From positions 3,472,001 to 3,536,000 of the forward strand of contig NZ_AP027043.1 of NCBI RefSeq assembly GCF_027924665.1: a DNA stretch of 64,000 nt, given 5' to 3'. The stretch is from Flavobacterium sp. GSB-24 (GTDB lineage: Bacteria; Bacteroidota; Bacteroidia; Flavobacteriales; Flavobacteriaceae). Below the pieces are notes generated by a model. That model did no database searches and was not told the DNA's origin. It saw only the letters and a list, made by a program, of their open reading frames with translations. This document shows positions 54,218 through 62,900 of this stretch, in pieces. Positions within the stretch are counted from its first letter, which is position 1, and each line of letters opens with the position of its first letter. The translations under genes and the position numbers were made by a program.

Positions 54218-55981
54218 ATGTACCAATATTTAATTTTGAATTACAGATCTGCCCTGGCCGGCGAGCAGGGAATACTCAATAGGGCAAGAATGAAACTATT
54301 GGCTGTAATATTGATTTTATTCATTTTTCAGCGCATCATTTCACTTTTTCTGCTCCTTGGGCAGGCTGAGGGTTTTTATATCTGGCGCAGTGCCTTGCTG
54401 CTGCTTTTCTTAACGGCACTGCTTATTTTTCTGTTCTGCGGGTTTTCGTGGAGACTTCTTGGCCATGCATACATATGGATTGTAAGTATTTTGATATGGT
54501 CGGCCATTGTAACATTAAGGCAGGGAGTGAATTTAGTGACCCTGCAGTATATTTTGATTATAATCTCGGTTGCCTATTATATTTTAGGCACCCGCTGGGG
54601 GCTTATTTATTCGCTTGCCAATATAGTGCCTGTAACGGCAATGGTTTTTCTGGCTCCTTATACAGGCATTGATCTGATGCAGGCTGATCTGAATTTAAAC
54701 ATGAGAGCTTTTAATTTCTTATTTGTCTACAATTTCTTCAGCCTGCTGTTTGTCCATTATTTCTTTTTTGATGCTTTTAAAAAAACAAACCAGAGGGAGC
54801 GCCAGCTCAGCCTGAGCCTGAAGCAGTCGCTGAAAGACGCCCAGGATCTTGCATCGGCCAAAACCAACTTTCTTTCCACTATGTCCCATGAACTGCGCAC
54901 ACCTTTAAATGCCGTTGCAGGTATGGCTGAATTATTGGCAATGTCGGATTTGAAACCCGCAGACAGGGAAAACCTGGAAGTGCTGCGTTTCTCTGCCCAG
55001 AACCTTATGTTTATCATTAATGACATTTTAGATTTTAATAAAATAGATGCTGATAAGGTAGTGCTTAAAAATGACGGGGTTCGGCTGGATTTGCTTCTGA
55101 AAAATATTTACAGGTCATTTGCTGCTGAAACTCAGGCAAAAAATATTGGGTTTGACCTTCAATGCGATCCGGGTCTTGAAAACGTAAAATTACTGGGCGA
55201 TAAAGACAGGCTTTCACAGATTTTGTTCAATATAGTCGGAAATGCCGTCAAATTCACCATCCAGGGCAGTGTTGCAGTGCAAGCGGCAATCTCTGAAAGG
55301 GATAGGGAGAAGCTGACTGTTTTGTTTATCGTCAGAGATACCGGCATAGGAATTTCGCCTGAGGAGCAGCATCAGATTCTTGATCCCTTTGTGCAGAAAA
55401 ACAGCAAATCAAACAGGCAGTTCTATGGTACAGGTCTGGGGCTCACTATTGCCAGCAGGCTGATCAGCCTTAAAGGCGGTGTTTTGAAAATTTCAAGCAG
55501 TGAAGGGCATGGGGCGGAATTGAGTTTTGAGCTGGCTTTTAAAATGATCACCAGCGCGGATTCCGGCGGCGATTTTAAGAGCCTTCCCAGTGAAAAAGAT
55601 ATAAGTTCTTTGAGGGTTTTGGCTGCAGAGGACAATGCAGTGAATATTATGGTCATTAAAAAGCTTCTCAATAAGTGGAATATCCAGCCGGTTATAGCCC
55701 GTAATGGAAGAGAAGCACTGGATGCTGTAATTTCCAATGATTATGATCTTGTGCTCATGGATATAAACATGCCCCTGATGGATGGTTTTGAAGCGGCGCA
55801 GATGATACGAAATCTCCCTGATAAGGCAAAGGCATCCATTCCGATTATTGCCTTAACCGCATCGGTTGATTTTAGCAGCAGCCAGCAGTCTGGATGCGAA
55901 TATATAAATGATTATATCCTAAAACCGTTTTCTGCAGCCCTGCTGAAAGAAAAACTGGATCAATTAATGGGGGCGCATTAA
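54218..55981 (+). CDS. Hybrid sensor histidine kinase with C-terminal receiver
   Basis: 587 residues. Six hydrophobic helices (~27-190) form the sensor. HisKA has FLSTMSHELRTPLNAVAGM (~222), HATPase follows with NAVKFTIQG and DTGIGISPEE, and a receiver domain occupies the last ~125 residues with DLVLMDINMPLMDGFEA (phospho-Asp) and DYILKPF. No separate response regulator or DNA-binding output is next to it; a phosphorelay to another protein is expected. Confidence 0.95.
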   Translation: MYQYLILNYRSALAGEQGILNRARMKLLAVILILFIFQRIISLFLLLGQAEGFYIWRSALLLLFLTALLIFLFCGFSWRLLGHAYIWIVSILIWSAIVTLRQGVNLVTLQYILIIISVAYYILGTRWGLIYSLANIVPVTAMVFLAPYTGIDLMQADLNLNMRAFNFLFVYNFFSLLFVHYFFFDAFKKTNQRERQLSLSLKQSLKDAQDLASAKTNFLSTMSHELRTPLNAVAGMAELLAMSDLKPADRENLEVLRFSAQNLMFIINDILDFNKIDADKVVLKNDGVRLDLLLKNIYRSFAAETQAKNIGFDLQCDPGLENVKLLGDKDRLSQILFNIVGNAVKFTIQGSVAVQAAISERDREKLTVLFIVRDTGIGISPEEQHQILDPFVQKNSKSNRQFYGTGLGLTIASRLISLKGGVLKISSSEGHGAELSFELAFKMITSADSGGDFKSLPSEKDISSLRVLAAEDNAVNIMVIKKLLNKWNIQPVIARNGREALDAVISNDYDLVLMDINMPLMDGFEAAQMIRNLPDKAKASIPIIALTASVDFSSSQQSGCEYINDYILKPFSAALLKEKLDQLMGAH

Positions 55982-56109
55982 ATATGCGGCGATAAGCTGT
56001 ATGTTTTTTATTGCCCTGATTATTTCAAGGCAGCTCATCTAAGGACTTCTCTGCTTTTCTTATGTTTTTATTCCATTTATGCCATCCGGCGAAGTAAAAC
56101 TGCGTATTA

Positions 56110-56147
56110 ATTTTGTTTAATTATTTTTAAAAAATATTAAACAAAAT
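56110..56147. promoter_or_regulatory. 38-base near-perfect palindrome ATTTTGTTTAAT...ATTAAACAAAAT
   Basis: Perfect 12-base arms (56110-56121 and 56136-56147) with a 14-base spacer that is itself nearly symmetrical. It lies upstream of the SDR remnant and of the DUF2867 gene at 56373. The TTGTTTAA core is like sites I recall upstream of light- or carotenoid-related SDR/photolyase genes in this phylum, but that link is tentative. Confidence 0.45.
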
Positions 56148-56207
56148 AACTATCTTTAATGCTGGATACTGCTCTTTATTTAAGCGGCAGTTCTGCGAAA
56201 TGAGCGT

Positions 56208-56363
56208 ATGAAAGAAAATATGATCCAGCGCCATCCGCTGAAAAATCACCTAATGCCCCGGGAAGCTGCCCAAATGGCTGGCTATCTTATTTCCGGGGCA
56301 TCGGCTTCAATATCTGGACAGGTTTTTTCAATGGATTACAAACTGGTGAGTTTTAAATCATAA
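56208..56363 (+). pseudogene. C-terminal remnant of a short-chain dehydrogenase
   Basis: 51 codons from an ATG. The product reads RHPLKNHLMPREAAQMAGYL then ASASISGQVFSMDYK, which matches the C-terminal end of SDR enzymes (P.E.A....L...A..I.GQ...D.G). The cofactor and catalytic parts are missing, so it is a truncated remnant or an extremely reduced gene. It ends 10 bases before the full NAD(P)-binding gene, which is of a different SDR type. Confidence 0.65.
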
Positions 56364-56372
56364 AAGATAATT

Positions 56373-57788
56373 ATGAAGATTCTCTTGACCGGCGCCACGG
56401 GATATATTGGAAAAAGGCTCCTTGTGATCTTAATCGGCCAAGGGCATGAAGCGGTATGCTGCGTGAGGGATAAAAACAGGTTTTATTATCCTGAGGGGGC
56501 TGAAAAAAGCATTCAGCTCATCGAAGCTGATTTTCTCGATAAGCAGAGCCTGGAGGCTATACCTGATGATATTGATGCCGCCTATTATCTGATCCATTCC
56601 ATGTCCGGTTCTGGCTCTGATTATGATAGACTGGAAAGTATTGCCGCGCAGAATTTTACAGACAGGATCGATGCGACGGCTGCCCGTCAGATTATTTACC
56701 TCAGCGGTATTGTAAATGGCCGGAATTTATCAAAGCATCTGTCTTCCAGAAAAGCAGTGGAGGATATTTTAAATGCATCAAGGGTTCCGGCGGCAACATT
56801 AAGGGCAGGTATTATTGTGGGCTCGGGAAGCGCCTCATTTGAAATCATACGCGGCCTGGTGGATAAACTTCCTGTTATGGTCACCCCAAAATGGCTCAAT
56901 ACCAGGTGCCAGCCCATAGCGGTGTCCGATGTGCTGGAGTTTCTGATCCGCTCACTTCTCAATGAAAAGACCTATCATGAGAGTTTTGATATCGGCGGTC
57001 CGGATATATTGACCTATAAAGAAATGCTGCTGGGGTTTGCCCGGGCTAAAAAACTAAAAAGATATATTTTTACCGTGCCGGTGATGACTCCAAAATTATC
57101 GTCTTACTGGCTTTATTTTGTTACCTCCGTTTCCTTTAGGCTTGCTTCGGCACTGGTCAGCAGCATGAAGGTGGAGGTGGTCTGCAGAGATAACCGCATC
57201 AATGCGCTGCTGGGCGTAAACCCAATGCCTTACAAAGAGGCCCTTGAAAAGGCTTTGGTAAAAATCAATTGGGATGCGGTAATTTCAAGCTGGAAAGATT
57301 CCCTTATAAGCGGCCGGTTCAAGGGAAATGTTTCCCACTATCTTAAGGTGCCCAAAAAGGGCTGCTTTATTGACAGAAGGAAAAAAGCAGTGCGGAACAG
57401 AGATTATACAATCGGCAGAATCTGGGCCATAGGCGGAGAAACGGGATGGTATTATGCGGACTGGCTTTGGGATCTGCGGGGATTTATCGACAAGGTTTTT
57501 GGAGGTGTGGGCCTTAGAAGGGGAAGGACCCATAAAAATGAGCTTCATCCCGGGGATGCGCTGGATTTCTGGCGTGTGGTCTATGCGGACAAAGCGGAGG
57601 GAAAACTTATTTTATACGCCGAAATGAAACTGCCCGGTGAGGCCTGGCTGGAATTTAAGATCATTAATAATGATTTATATCAGGCCGCAACCTTTAAGCC
57701 CAGAGGACTCATAGGCAGGCTCTACTGGTATTGCGTGCTTCCATTTCATGGTTTTATATTCGGGGGAATGCTTAAAAAATTAATCTAG
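56373..57788 (+). CDS. NAD(P)-binding SDR/DUF2867 protein
   Basis: 471 residues. The N-terminal extended-SDR domain has the nucleotide loop LLTGATGYIGKRLLV (3-17) and YYLIHSMSGSGSDYD. The last ~160 residues form the DUF2867 domain (GGETGWYYADWLWDLRGFID, GLRRGR, FKPRGLIGRLYWYCVLPFH). In Bacteroidota this two-domain protein often accompanies photolyase and cryptochrome genes, none of which are visible here. Substrate unknown. Confidence 0.92.
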   Translation: MKILLTGATGYIGKRLLVILIGQGHEAVCCVRDKNRFYYPEGAEKSIQLIEADFLDKQSLEAIPDDIDAAYYLIHSMSGSGSDYDRLESIAAQNFTDRIDATAARQIIYLSGIVNGRNLSKHLSSRKAVEDILNASRVPAATLRAGIIVGSGSASFEIIRGLVDKLPVMVTPKWLNTRCQPIAVSDVLEFLIRSLLNEKTYHESFDIGGPDILTYKEMLLGFARAKKLKRYIFTVPVMTPKLSSYWLYFVTSVSFRLASALVSSMKVEVVCRDNRINALLGVNPMPYKEALEKALVKINWDAVISSWKDSLISGRFKGNVSHYLKVPKKGCFIDRRKKAVRNRDYTIGRIWAIGGETGWYYADWLWDLRGFIDKVFGGVGLRRGRTHKNELHPGDALDFWRVVYADKAEGKLILYAEMKLPGEAWLEFKIINNDLYQAATFKPRGLIGRLYWYCVLPFHGFIFGGMLKKLI

Positions 57789-57824
57789 CAAGTATCGAAA
57801 ATGGCTGCTGCATTGGTTTATAAA

Positions 57825-57855
57825 AAAAAGCACCTGTGATGTACAGATGCTTTTT
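57825..57855. terminator. Hairpin between convergent SDR and cold-shock genes
   Basis: AAAAAGCAcCTGT (57825-57837) with ACAGaTGCTTTTT (57843-57855), one mismatch. It can end transcripts in both directions. Confidence 0.75.
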
Positions 57856-57876
57856 CAAAGTGGTTTTTATAGTATA

Positions 57877-58068
57877 TTAGGCTTTCACTACATTTACTGC
57901 GTTCGGCCCTTTTTGGCCTTCTTTTACCTCGTACCTCACCGGGTCATTCTCACGGATATTTTCCGATAGGCCTGAAACATGGACAAAAATTTCGTTTCCT
58001 CCGTTATTTGGCGTTATAAATCCGAATCCTTTTTCTTCATTGAAGAATTTTACTGTACCTTCCTGCAT
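57877..58068 (-). CDS. Cold-shock domain protein
   Basis: 63 residues, a single cold-shock domain. RNP1 is KGFGFI and RNP2 is IFVHVS. It binds single-stranded RNA and prevents secondary structure. A -7-like box is upstream at 58088-58095, giving a short 5' leader, so the long leader of enterobacterial cspA is absent. Confidence 0.96.
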   Translation of the reverse strand: MQEGTVKFFNEEKGFGFITPNNGGNEIFVHVSGLSENIRENDPVRYEVKEGQKGPNAVNVVKA

Positions 58069-58087
58069 CTTAATTGTTTAATTTGTC

Positions 58088-58095
58088 CAAATGTA
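58088..58095 (-). promoter_or_regulatory. -7 box of the cold-shock gene
   Basis: TACATTTG on the minus strand, a full TAnnTTTG match 20 bases upstream of the ATG. Confidence 0.5.
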
Positions 58096-58385
58096 GTCTA
58101 TTGAAACGCGGTAAAGGGTAAAAAATAAATAAATTGTGCTTTTATTAACTTTTGGCAGCAGGTTTAAAGGCATAATTGGTCTTCTGCGGCCCATATTACA
58201 TTTAATTAAATATAATATTTTTACTATACATTTGTTTTCTGCCCGCTGAACGCATAAAATAGTGCAGCTTTTCTATCAATTGCCTTTAATAATTTTCGTA
58301 ATTTTTCCAACAGCAGAGCATCGATTATAAATAATGGACTGCTCATAATCCTGAAAATTCTATTTTTTTGTTTATTTTTCAATAA

Positions 58386-58557
58386 AAAAAGACAGCTGTT
58401 TTTGGCAGCCGGCCTCCAAAAAGAGGCAGCCGGCCCGTATAGCTGTTTTTAGCGCACTGCCGCCGGTGCAGTGTTTTTGGCTCTGGAGCCTGCGGGTCTG
58501 TTTTCGGGACAGCTAAAACCCTTTGGGGCATGTACATGGCAAAACAGCCCAAAGGGT
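58386..58557. other. Cluster of GC-rich hairpins in a gene-free gap
   Basis: Between the cold-shock and XRE genes. GGCAGCCGGCC occurs twice as a direct repeat (58404-58414, 58425-58435), forming part of a stem with GGCCTC/GAGGC; outer AAAAAGACAGCT and AGCTGTTTTT can also pair. GGCTCTGGAGCC (58479-58490) is palindromic. ACCCTTTGGG (58518-58527) pairs with CCCAAAGGGT (58548-58557). The first hairpin ends in a T run. Nothing coding is seen in 58096-58664. Confidence 0.5.
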
Positions 58558-58664
58558 CGACATTTGTTATTGCAGGAGAGATTCGTGAATTATTTTTCTG
58601 CAGTCATCTCTGATCCTGCATGCCCGACCGGAGAAGTGAATCTAACACAGTAAAATCCAAATTT

Positions 58665-59027
58665 ATGTACAGCAGAATAAATGAGAATATAAAAACGCTG
58701 AGAGAGCTTAAAAATTACACCCAGCAGTATATGGCCTTAAGGCTTGATATGACCCAGGCGGGCTACAGCAAAATTGAAAAAGGCGCAAGCAGTGTGAGTT
58801 TTGAAAAGCTGGAAGAAATTGCAGCAGTCTTTGAAATGGATGTGAGAAACATCATAAGCTTTGACATCAGCGGGTACCTGGACCCCGGATTTAAAAGCAG
58901 TGCCGCTGCAGGGCAGCACAGCGCTTTAAACAGGCTCTACACGGACAAAATTGCCCTTCTGGAGAAACTGCTGGAAAAAACCGACAGGGAGCTCAATGTC
59001 TATAAAAATAAATTCGGGGGCCTCTAA
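58665..59027 (+). CDS. XRE-family transcriptional regulator
   Basis: 120 residues from the ATG at 58665 (MYSRINENIKTLRELKNYTQ); an earlier ATG-less frame is less likely. The HTH_3 domain occupies ~5-65 (MALRLDMTQAGYSKIEKGAS) and a coiled helix ends the protein (LLEKLLEKTDREL). It could bind as a dimer to the nearby hairpin-rich DNA. No toxin partner was seen. Confidence 0.9.
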   Translation: MYSRINENIKTLRELKNYTQQYMALRLDMTQAGYSKIEKGASSVSFEKLEEIAAVFEMDVRNIISFDISGYLDPGFKSSAAAGQHSALNRLYTDKIALLEKLLEKTDRELNVYKNKFGGL

Positions 59028-59279
59028 TACGGTTCTTCGCAGGCTGGCAGCAGGCAGCAGGGGCTTAAAAAACCTGCGGGAAACAGTACTGGCTGCAGTT
59101 AGGGGCCCCGTTTTTCTTCACAGGCCGGGAAAATTGCGTATATTGAGCTGTTAATAATCTTTTGCATAGTCAGATATTTTTAAAGTTTTAAGTCAATATA
59201 GATTTTAGATATGACTTTTTAAATTCGAACATTGCTTAACTGCCCTACCGATAAAATGGGGCGTATTGTGCCAGAAACT

Positions 59280-59705
59280 ATGAAAAATATCTATTTTGCC
59301 GATGATGATCCCGATGACAGGGAAATTTTTGCCGAGCTTTTCTATGAGATGTTCCCTGTGGAGGGCCTGAGGCTTTTTGAAAGTGGCAAAGCGCTGACCG
59401 ATGCCCTCTCTGCGCCGGCCGGCCCGCTCCCGGACCTTATCCTTCTTGATCTGCAGATGCCTTTAAAAGATGGTTTTGAATGCCTTAAAGAAATACGCGG
59501 CGGCAGAGAAGATATAAAAGACATCAGGGTTATCATTTTTTCCACCTCGTCAAATCCCCGCCAGGTGGAGCTTGCCCTTGGTATGGGGGCAGATTCTTAT
59601 GCCGTCAAGCCCGTCTTGTACAGGGATTTGAAATCCCTGATACGCAGGATAGTGGAAATGGACTGGGAAGATCCCCAGGCGGACCGAGGTCTGCTTTTGC
59701 GCTGA
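59280..59705 (+). CDS. Stand-alone receiver protein (Rcp1-like)
   Basis: 141 residues from the ATG at 59280; earlier TTG/ATG starts add non-conserved residues. Receiver marks are IYFADDDPDD (acidic pocket), LILLDLQMPLKDG (phospho-Asp), IFSTS (Thr/Ser) and YAVKP (Lys). No output domain follows. The nearest kinase is the PAS kinase 285 bases downstream, a likely partner. Confidence 0.92.
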   Translation: MKNIYFADDDPDDREIFAELFYEMFPVEGLRLFESGKALTDALSAPAGPLPDLILLDLQMPLKDGFECLKEIRGGREDIKDIRVIIFSTSSNPRQVELALGMGADSYAVKPVLYRDLKSLIRRIVEMDWEDPQADRGLLLR

Positions 59706-59990
59706 TGCGGCCTGAATTGATCCGGGCGGCGGTTTAAAGCAGCCCGCACTGCATTAAAAAAAAACAGATGGAAGTGTAAAATGGAAGATTACGTTTTTAG
59801 GCCGCCGTGCCGCATTTTGCCGCCCTGCATTTTTCCTGGGCTGTTTTTTTATCTGTTTTATTCCCCCTAAAGCCTGCAGTAAAGACAAAGGCAGGCCTCT
59901 GCGGTGGAAATTGTGGAATAATCTTAAAGCGGCATGTAACATCCCGGGCATTAAAAACCTGTATATTCGTTTTAAAAATAGACTGCAGCC

Positions 59991-61499
59991 ATGGAAGGAA
60001 CTTTACAGCTTTTAAGAGATATAGTGGATAATGCCCCGCTGCCCATAGGGGTGTATACCGGCAGTGAATTAAAGATAGAACTGGCCAATCTGGCGATGAT
60101 AAAAACCTGGGGCAAAGGCGATAAGGTGCTGGGCCGAAGCTATATTGAGGTGCTTCCCGAGCTTGGGAAGCAGCGCATTTTTGAACAGGCCCTTGAGGTT
60201 TATAGAACCGGCAGCGCATTTCATGCCAAGGATAAAAGGGTGGATATTGTAATGGACGGGCAGCAGAAGACTTTTTATTTCAATTACTGCTTTATGCCCC
60301 TTTTCGATCAGCAGGGACTTGTCTATGGGGTGATGAACACTGGGATGGATATCACCGATCTTCATCTGGCAAAGGAAAAAGTGCAGAGTTCCGAAGAGCA
60401 GCTTCGCATGGCCGTTGAGGCATCGGGGATGGGCACCTACGAAATAGACCTGCTGAGCCAGTCCATAGCGACTTCGGGCAACTTCAGTTCTATTTGGGAT
60501 ATAAAAGATACCATTACAAATGAAAAGATCATATCAAAGCTTCATCCCGATGATATAGCAGTGCGTGAGAAAGCCCACCTTGATGCCCAGAAGAGCGGAG
60601 TGATTTCCTATCAGGCCAGGATCATAAATGAGGACAAATCGCTGCGATGGACCAATATCACCGGTAAAATAATCAGAGATGAGAACGGGAAGCCGGTTAA
60701 AATCACCGGCATTATCGAGGATATAGACCGCCGGAAGACCCTGGAGGAACAGCTTCGAAAGGAGGCACGCGAAACTACCCAGGAGCTCCAGCGTTCCAAT
60801 GACGATCTGCAGCATTTTGCCAATCTGGTCAGCCATGACCTCAGGGAGCCGGTGCGCAAGGTCAAAACCTTTATCAGCCGGATGCGCGATGAAATGCAGT
60901 CCGATTTCAGCCAGAGGCTGGAATGGTATGTGGGAAAGATCGAACATTCCGCCCACAGGATGCAGAATGTCATTGAAGGCATACTGGCCTATTCCGCCGC
61001 AGACAAGAAAAAACAGCCCGTGGAGCGCATTGACCTTAACAGGATCCTGGAAGGGATCAAGACCGACCTTGAACTGGTCATACAGGAGAAAAATGCGGTC
61101 CTTATCAGCTCTGAGCTCCCTGAGATTCAAGGGGCAAGGATCCTGATCCAGCAGCTTTTCTACAACCTGGTGCACAATGCCCTTAAGTTTTCAAGGGCGG
61201 AAATTCCTCCAAAGGTCATTATCAGCAGCAGTCTGGTTCAGGGCAGCGGCGGGGATCTGGTGCAGGTCTGCATTCAGGACAACGGAATCGGCATTGATAA
61301 GGCATACAGCGAGCGGATCTTCACAGCCTTTGAGCGCCTTCATTCCAAGGACCAGTACGAAGGCAGCGGTCTTGGGCTGTCACTCTGCAGAAAGATTGCG
61401 GAGCGCCACGGGGGGACCATCACAGCATCAGGGGAAAAGGACAAGGGGGCCGTCTTTACGGTCGTGCTGCCCTTAAAGCAGCAAAGCACTGCGCTTTAG
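59991..61499 (+). CDS. PAS-domain sensor histidine kinase
   Basis: 502 residues, cytoplasmic. It has two PAS domains (~5-130 and ~135-255, with a PAC end in ITGIIEDIDRRK), a coiled linker, HisKA with FANLVSHDLREPVRKVKTF (~278) and HATPase with LVHNALKFSRA, DNGIGIDKA and GSGLGLSL. The SHDLREP box is the one seen in phytochrome-like kinases that pair with Rcp1-type receivers, which fits the receiver upstream. Confidence 0.95.
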   Translation: MEGTLQLLRDIVDNAPLPIGVYTGSELKIELANLAMIKTWGKGDKVLGRSYIEVLPELGKQRIFEQALEVYRTGSAFHAKDKRVDIVMDGQQKTFYFNYCFMPLFDQQGLVYGVMNTGMDITDLHLAKEKVQSSEEQLRMAVEASGMGTYEIDLLSQSIATSGNFSSIWDIKDTITNEKIISKLHPDDIAVREKAHLDAQKSGVISYQARIINEDKSLRWTNITGKIIRDENGKPVKITGIIEDIDRRKTLEEQLRKEARETTQELQRSNDDLQHFANLVSHDLREPVRKVKTFISRMRDEMQSDFSQRLEWYVGKIEHSAHRMQNVIEGILAYSAADKKKQPVERIDLNRILEGIKTDLELVIQEKNAVLISSELPEIQGARILIQQLFYNLVHNALKFSRAEIPPKVIISSSLVQGSGGDLVQVCIQDNGIGIDKAYSERIFTAFERLHSKDQYEGSGLGLSLCRKIAERHGGTITASGEKDKGAVFTVVLPLKQQSTAL

Positions 61500-61554
61500 G
61501 CCGTGCGGGATATTTTTTAACATTCAGGCATGACCGGGCAGCCTTTTTAATCAC

Positions 61555-61562
61555 TATATTTG
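61555..61562 (+). promoter_or_regulatory. -7 box of the 81-residue protein gene
   Basis: TATATTTG, a full TAnnTTTG match 40 bases upstream of the ATG at 61602. No matching -33 box. Confidence 0.4.
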
Positions 61563-61601
61563 ATTTATAATCACAGCGGTTTATAAACGGAATTTTTTAC
61601 A

Positions 61602-61847
61602 ATGCACAAACAAGTACGATTCAGGGTGAAAAAGGATCTGGAGCCCCGCCAGCAGCTCAGGGTAATTAAATTAAAAGGAAGCCTCATCTCAAAAGGCTAT
61701 ACCGAGATTATCCACATCATGGACCAGGACCAGCAGTATCATCTCAACACTTTTGAGACCCAGTCAGATAAACAAAATGAAGTGCGGCAGTATATAGCGG
61801 CCTTTATCAGCAGTGAGAACCTCTCTGAGGCCATAACAATAGATTAA
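61602..61847 (+). CDS. Small hypothetical protein
   Basis: 81 residues, soluble and charged (KQVRFRVKKDLEPRQQLRVI...YTEIIHIMDQDQQYHLNTFE). A promoter element is upstream and a strong terminator downstream, so it is a self-contained unit. Not recognised. It lies between the PAS kinase and the next receiver gene. Confidence 0.75.
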   Translation: MHKQVRFRVKKDLEPRQQLRVIKLKGSLISKGYTEIIHIMDQDQQYHLNTFETQSDKQNEVRQYIAAFISSENLSEAITID

Positions 61848-61881
61848 CCGGCTTAACTCAATTTGACCAGGATTATTACCC

Positions 61882-61917
61882 ATGCCCGTCTGCTGTACAC
61901 AGGCGGGCATTTTTTTG
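61882..61917 (+). terminator. Terminator of the 81-residue protein gene
   Basis: ATGCCCGTCTG (61882-61892) with CAGGCGGGCAT (61900-61910), one G-U, then a run of T. Confidence 0.9.
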
Positions 61918-62060
61918 TTTTGGCGCCAAAGAATCCGAAAAGCCCGTTTTTACTTCATAATGCACAGCTGGGAATGATGATCTGAGGAGCCCTTATGTGC
62001 CGGATATCCCGCTGCTTTCAATATTATCGGCCAATGGAAATCTTTTAAGCATTTTTGCCC

Positions 62061-62068
62061 TACATTTG
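62061..62068 (+). promoter_or_regulatory. -7 box of the second receiver gene
   Basis: TACATTTG, 21 bases upstream of the ATG at 62090. It supports that start over the upstream Met. Confidence 0.5.
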
Positions 62069-62089
62069 ACAGGTAAAAACCCCTCCAAT

Positions 62090-62602
62090 ATGATAAGTTC
62101 CGATAATTCCAGCACGGCCCCTGAGGGGGAAAATGAAAAAGAGCCTGTAAAGATCCTGCTGGCCGAGGATGACACCGAGGACCAGGAATTGTTCCTGGAT
62201 GCCCTTCAGGAAGCGCAGATTTCCTCTGAGGTAACGGCCGTGGAAAATGGGCAGGAGCTCCTCGATACCCTCAGGGATGAATCCCAGGGTGATCCGGATA
62301 TTATTTTTATAGATGTCAATATGCCCGTTAAAGACGGAAAGAAGGCGCTGGAAGAAATAAAGAAAGACGATGAGCTTCGGGACATCCCGGCCGTTATGCT
62401 CTCCACCTGGGACCATCCTTCAGACATTGAAGATGCCTTTGGGAAGGGGGCGGACCTTTATGTGCAGAAACCGAGTTCTTTTGCAGGCTTTGTGCTGGTG
62501 CTCAAGAAAGTATTCCTTCTGCACTGGGCCAAAGCTTTATTGAGGCCGGTCAGAAAATTATTTTTTGTTTCGGAAAAGAACATATCACAAGGGGACTCCT
62601 AA
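62090..62602 (+). CDS. Stand-alone receiver protein
   Basis: 170 residues from the ATG at 62090. The receiver has ILLAEDDTEDQELF, IIFIDVNMPVKDG (phospho-Asp), MLSTW and LYVQKP. A basic C-terminal extension of ~35 residues (HWAKALLRPVRKLFF) follows and may touch the membrane. No output domain. Same class as the receivers at 59280 and 62901. Confidence 0.92.
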   Translation: MISSDNSSTAPEGENEKEPVKILLAEDDTEDQELFLDALQEAQISSEVTAVENGQELLDTLRDESQGDPDIIFIDVNMPVKDGKKALEEIKKDDELRDIPAVMLSTWDHPSDIEDAFGKGADLYVQKPSSFAGFVLVLKKVFLLHWAKALLRPVRKLFFVSEKNISQGDS

Positions 62603-62701
62603 GGAATTCATACCCGAAGCCGGCTGCTTTTTCTACTGTATGGCTTTTATCCATTATAGAATGCTTTATTTTTGGAGCTTTTTCCCGCTATACGTTACAA
62701 T

Positions 62702-62726
62702 CTTTGCGGCGAACCCCGCCGCAAAG
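62702..62726. other. Perfect hairpin CTTTGCGGCG/CGCCGCAAAG
   Basis: 10-base arms with a 5-base loop, about 100 bases after the second receiver gene. It has no T run, so termination is uncertain. Confidence 0.5.
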
Positions 62727-62836
62727 GATTTTCACTGCTATCGGGGCTGGCCCTTATTATGTGCTGCCTTTAAAAAGCAGGTGTAAGTCTGTATTAGGAT
62801 CATTGAAAATAAATAGTAATTATAAGTGCTTTTGGA

Positions 62837-62844
62837 TACTTTTG
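62837..62844 (+). promoter_or_regulatory. -7 box upstream of the third receiver gene
   Basis: TACTTTTG, a TAnnTTTG match 57 bases upstream of the ATG at 62901. Confidence 0.45.
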
Positions 62845-62900
62845 CAGGGTTATAATGCTAACCATTGTCTCAGGCGGAAGCAAAAAAAATAAATTTATAT

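Noticed and set aside
58665..59230. Toxin-antitoxin pair based on the XRE regulator
   Set aside because: No small partner gene is adjacent on either side; the following 250 bases are non-coding.
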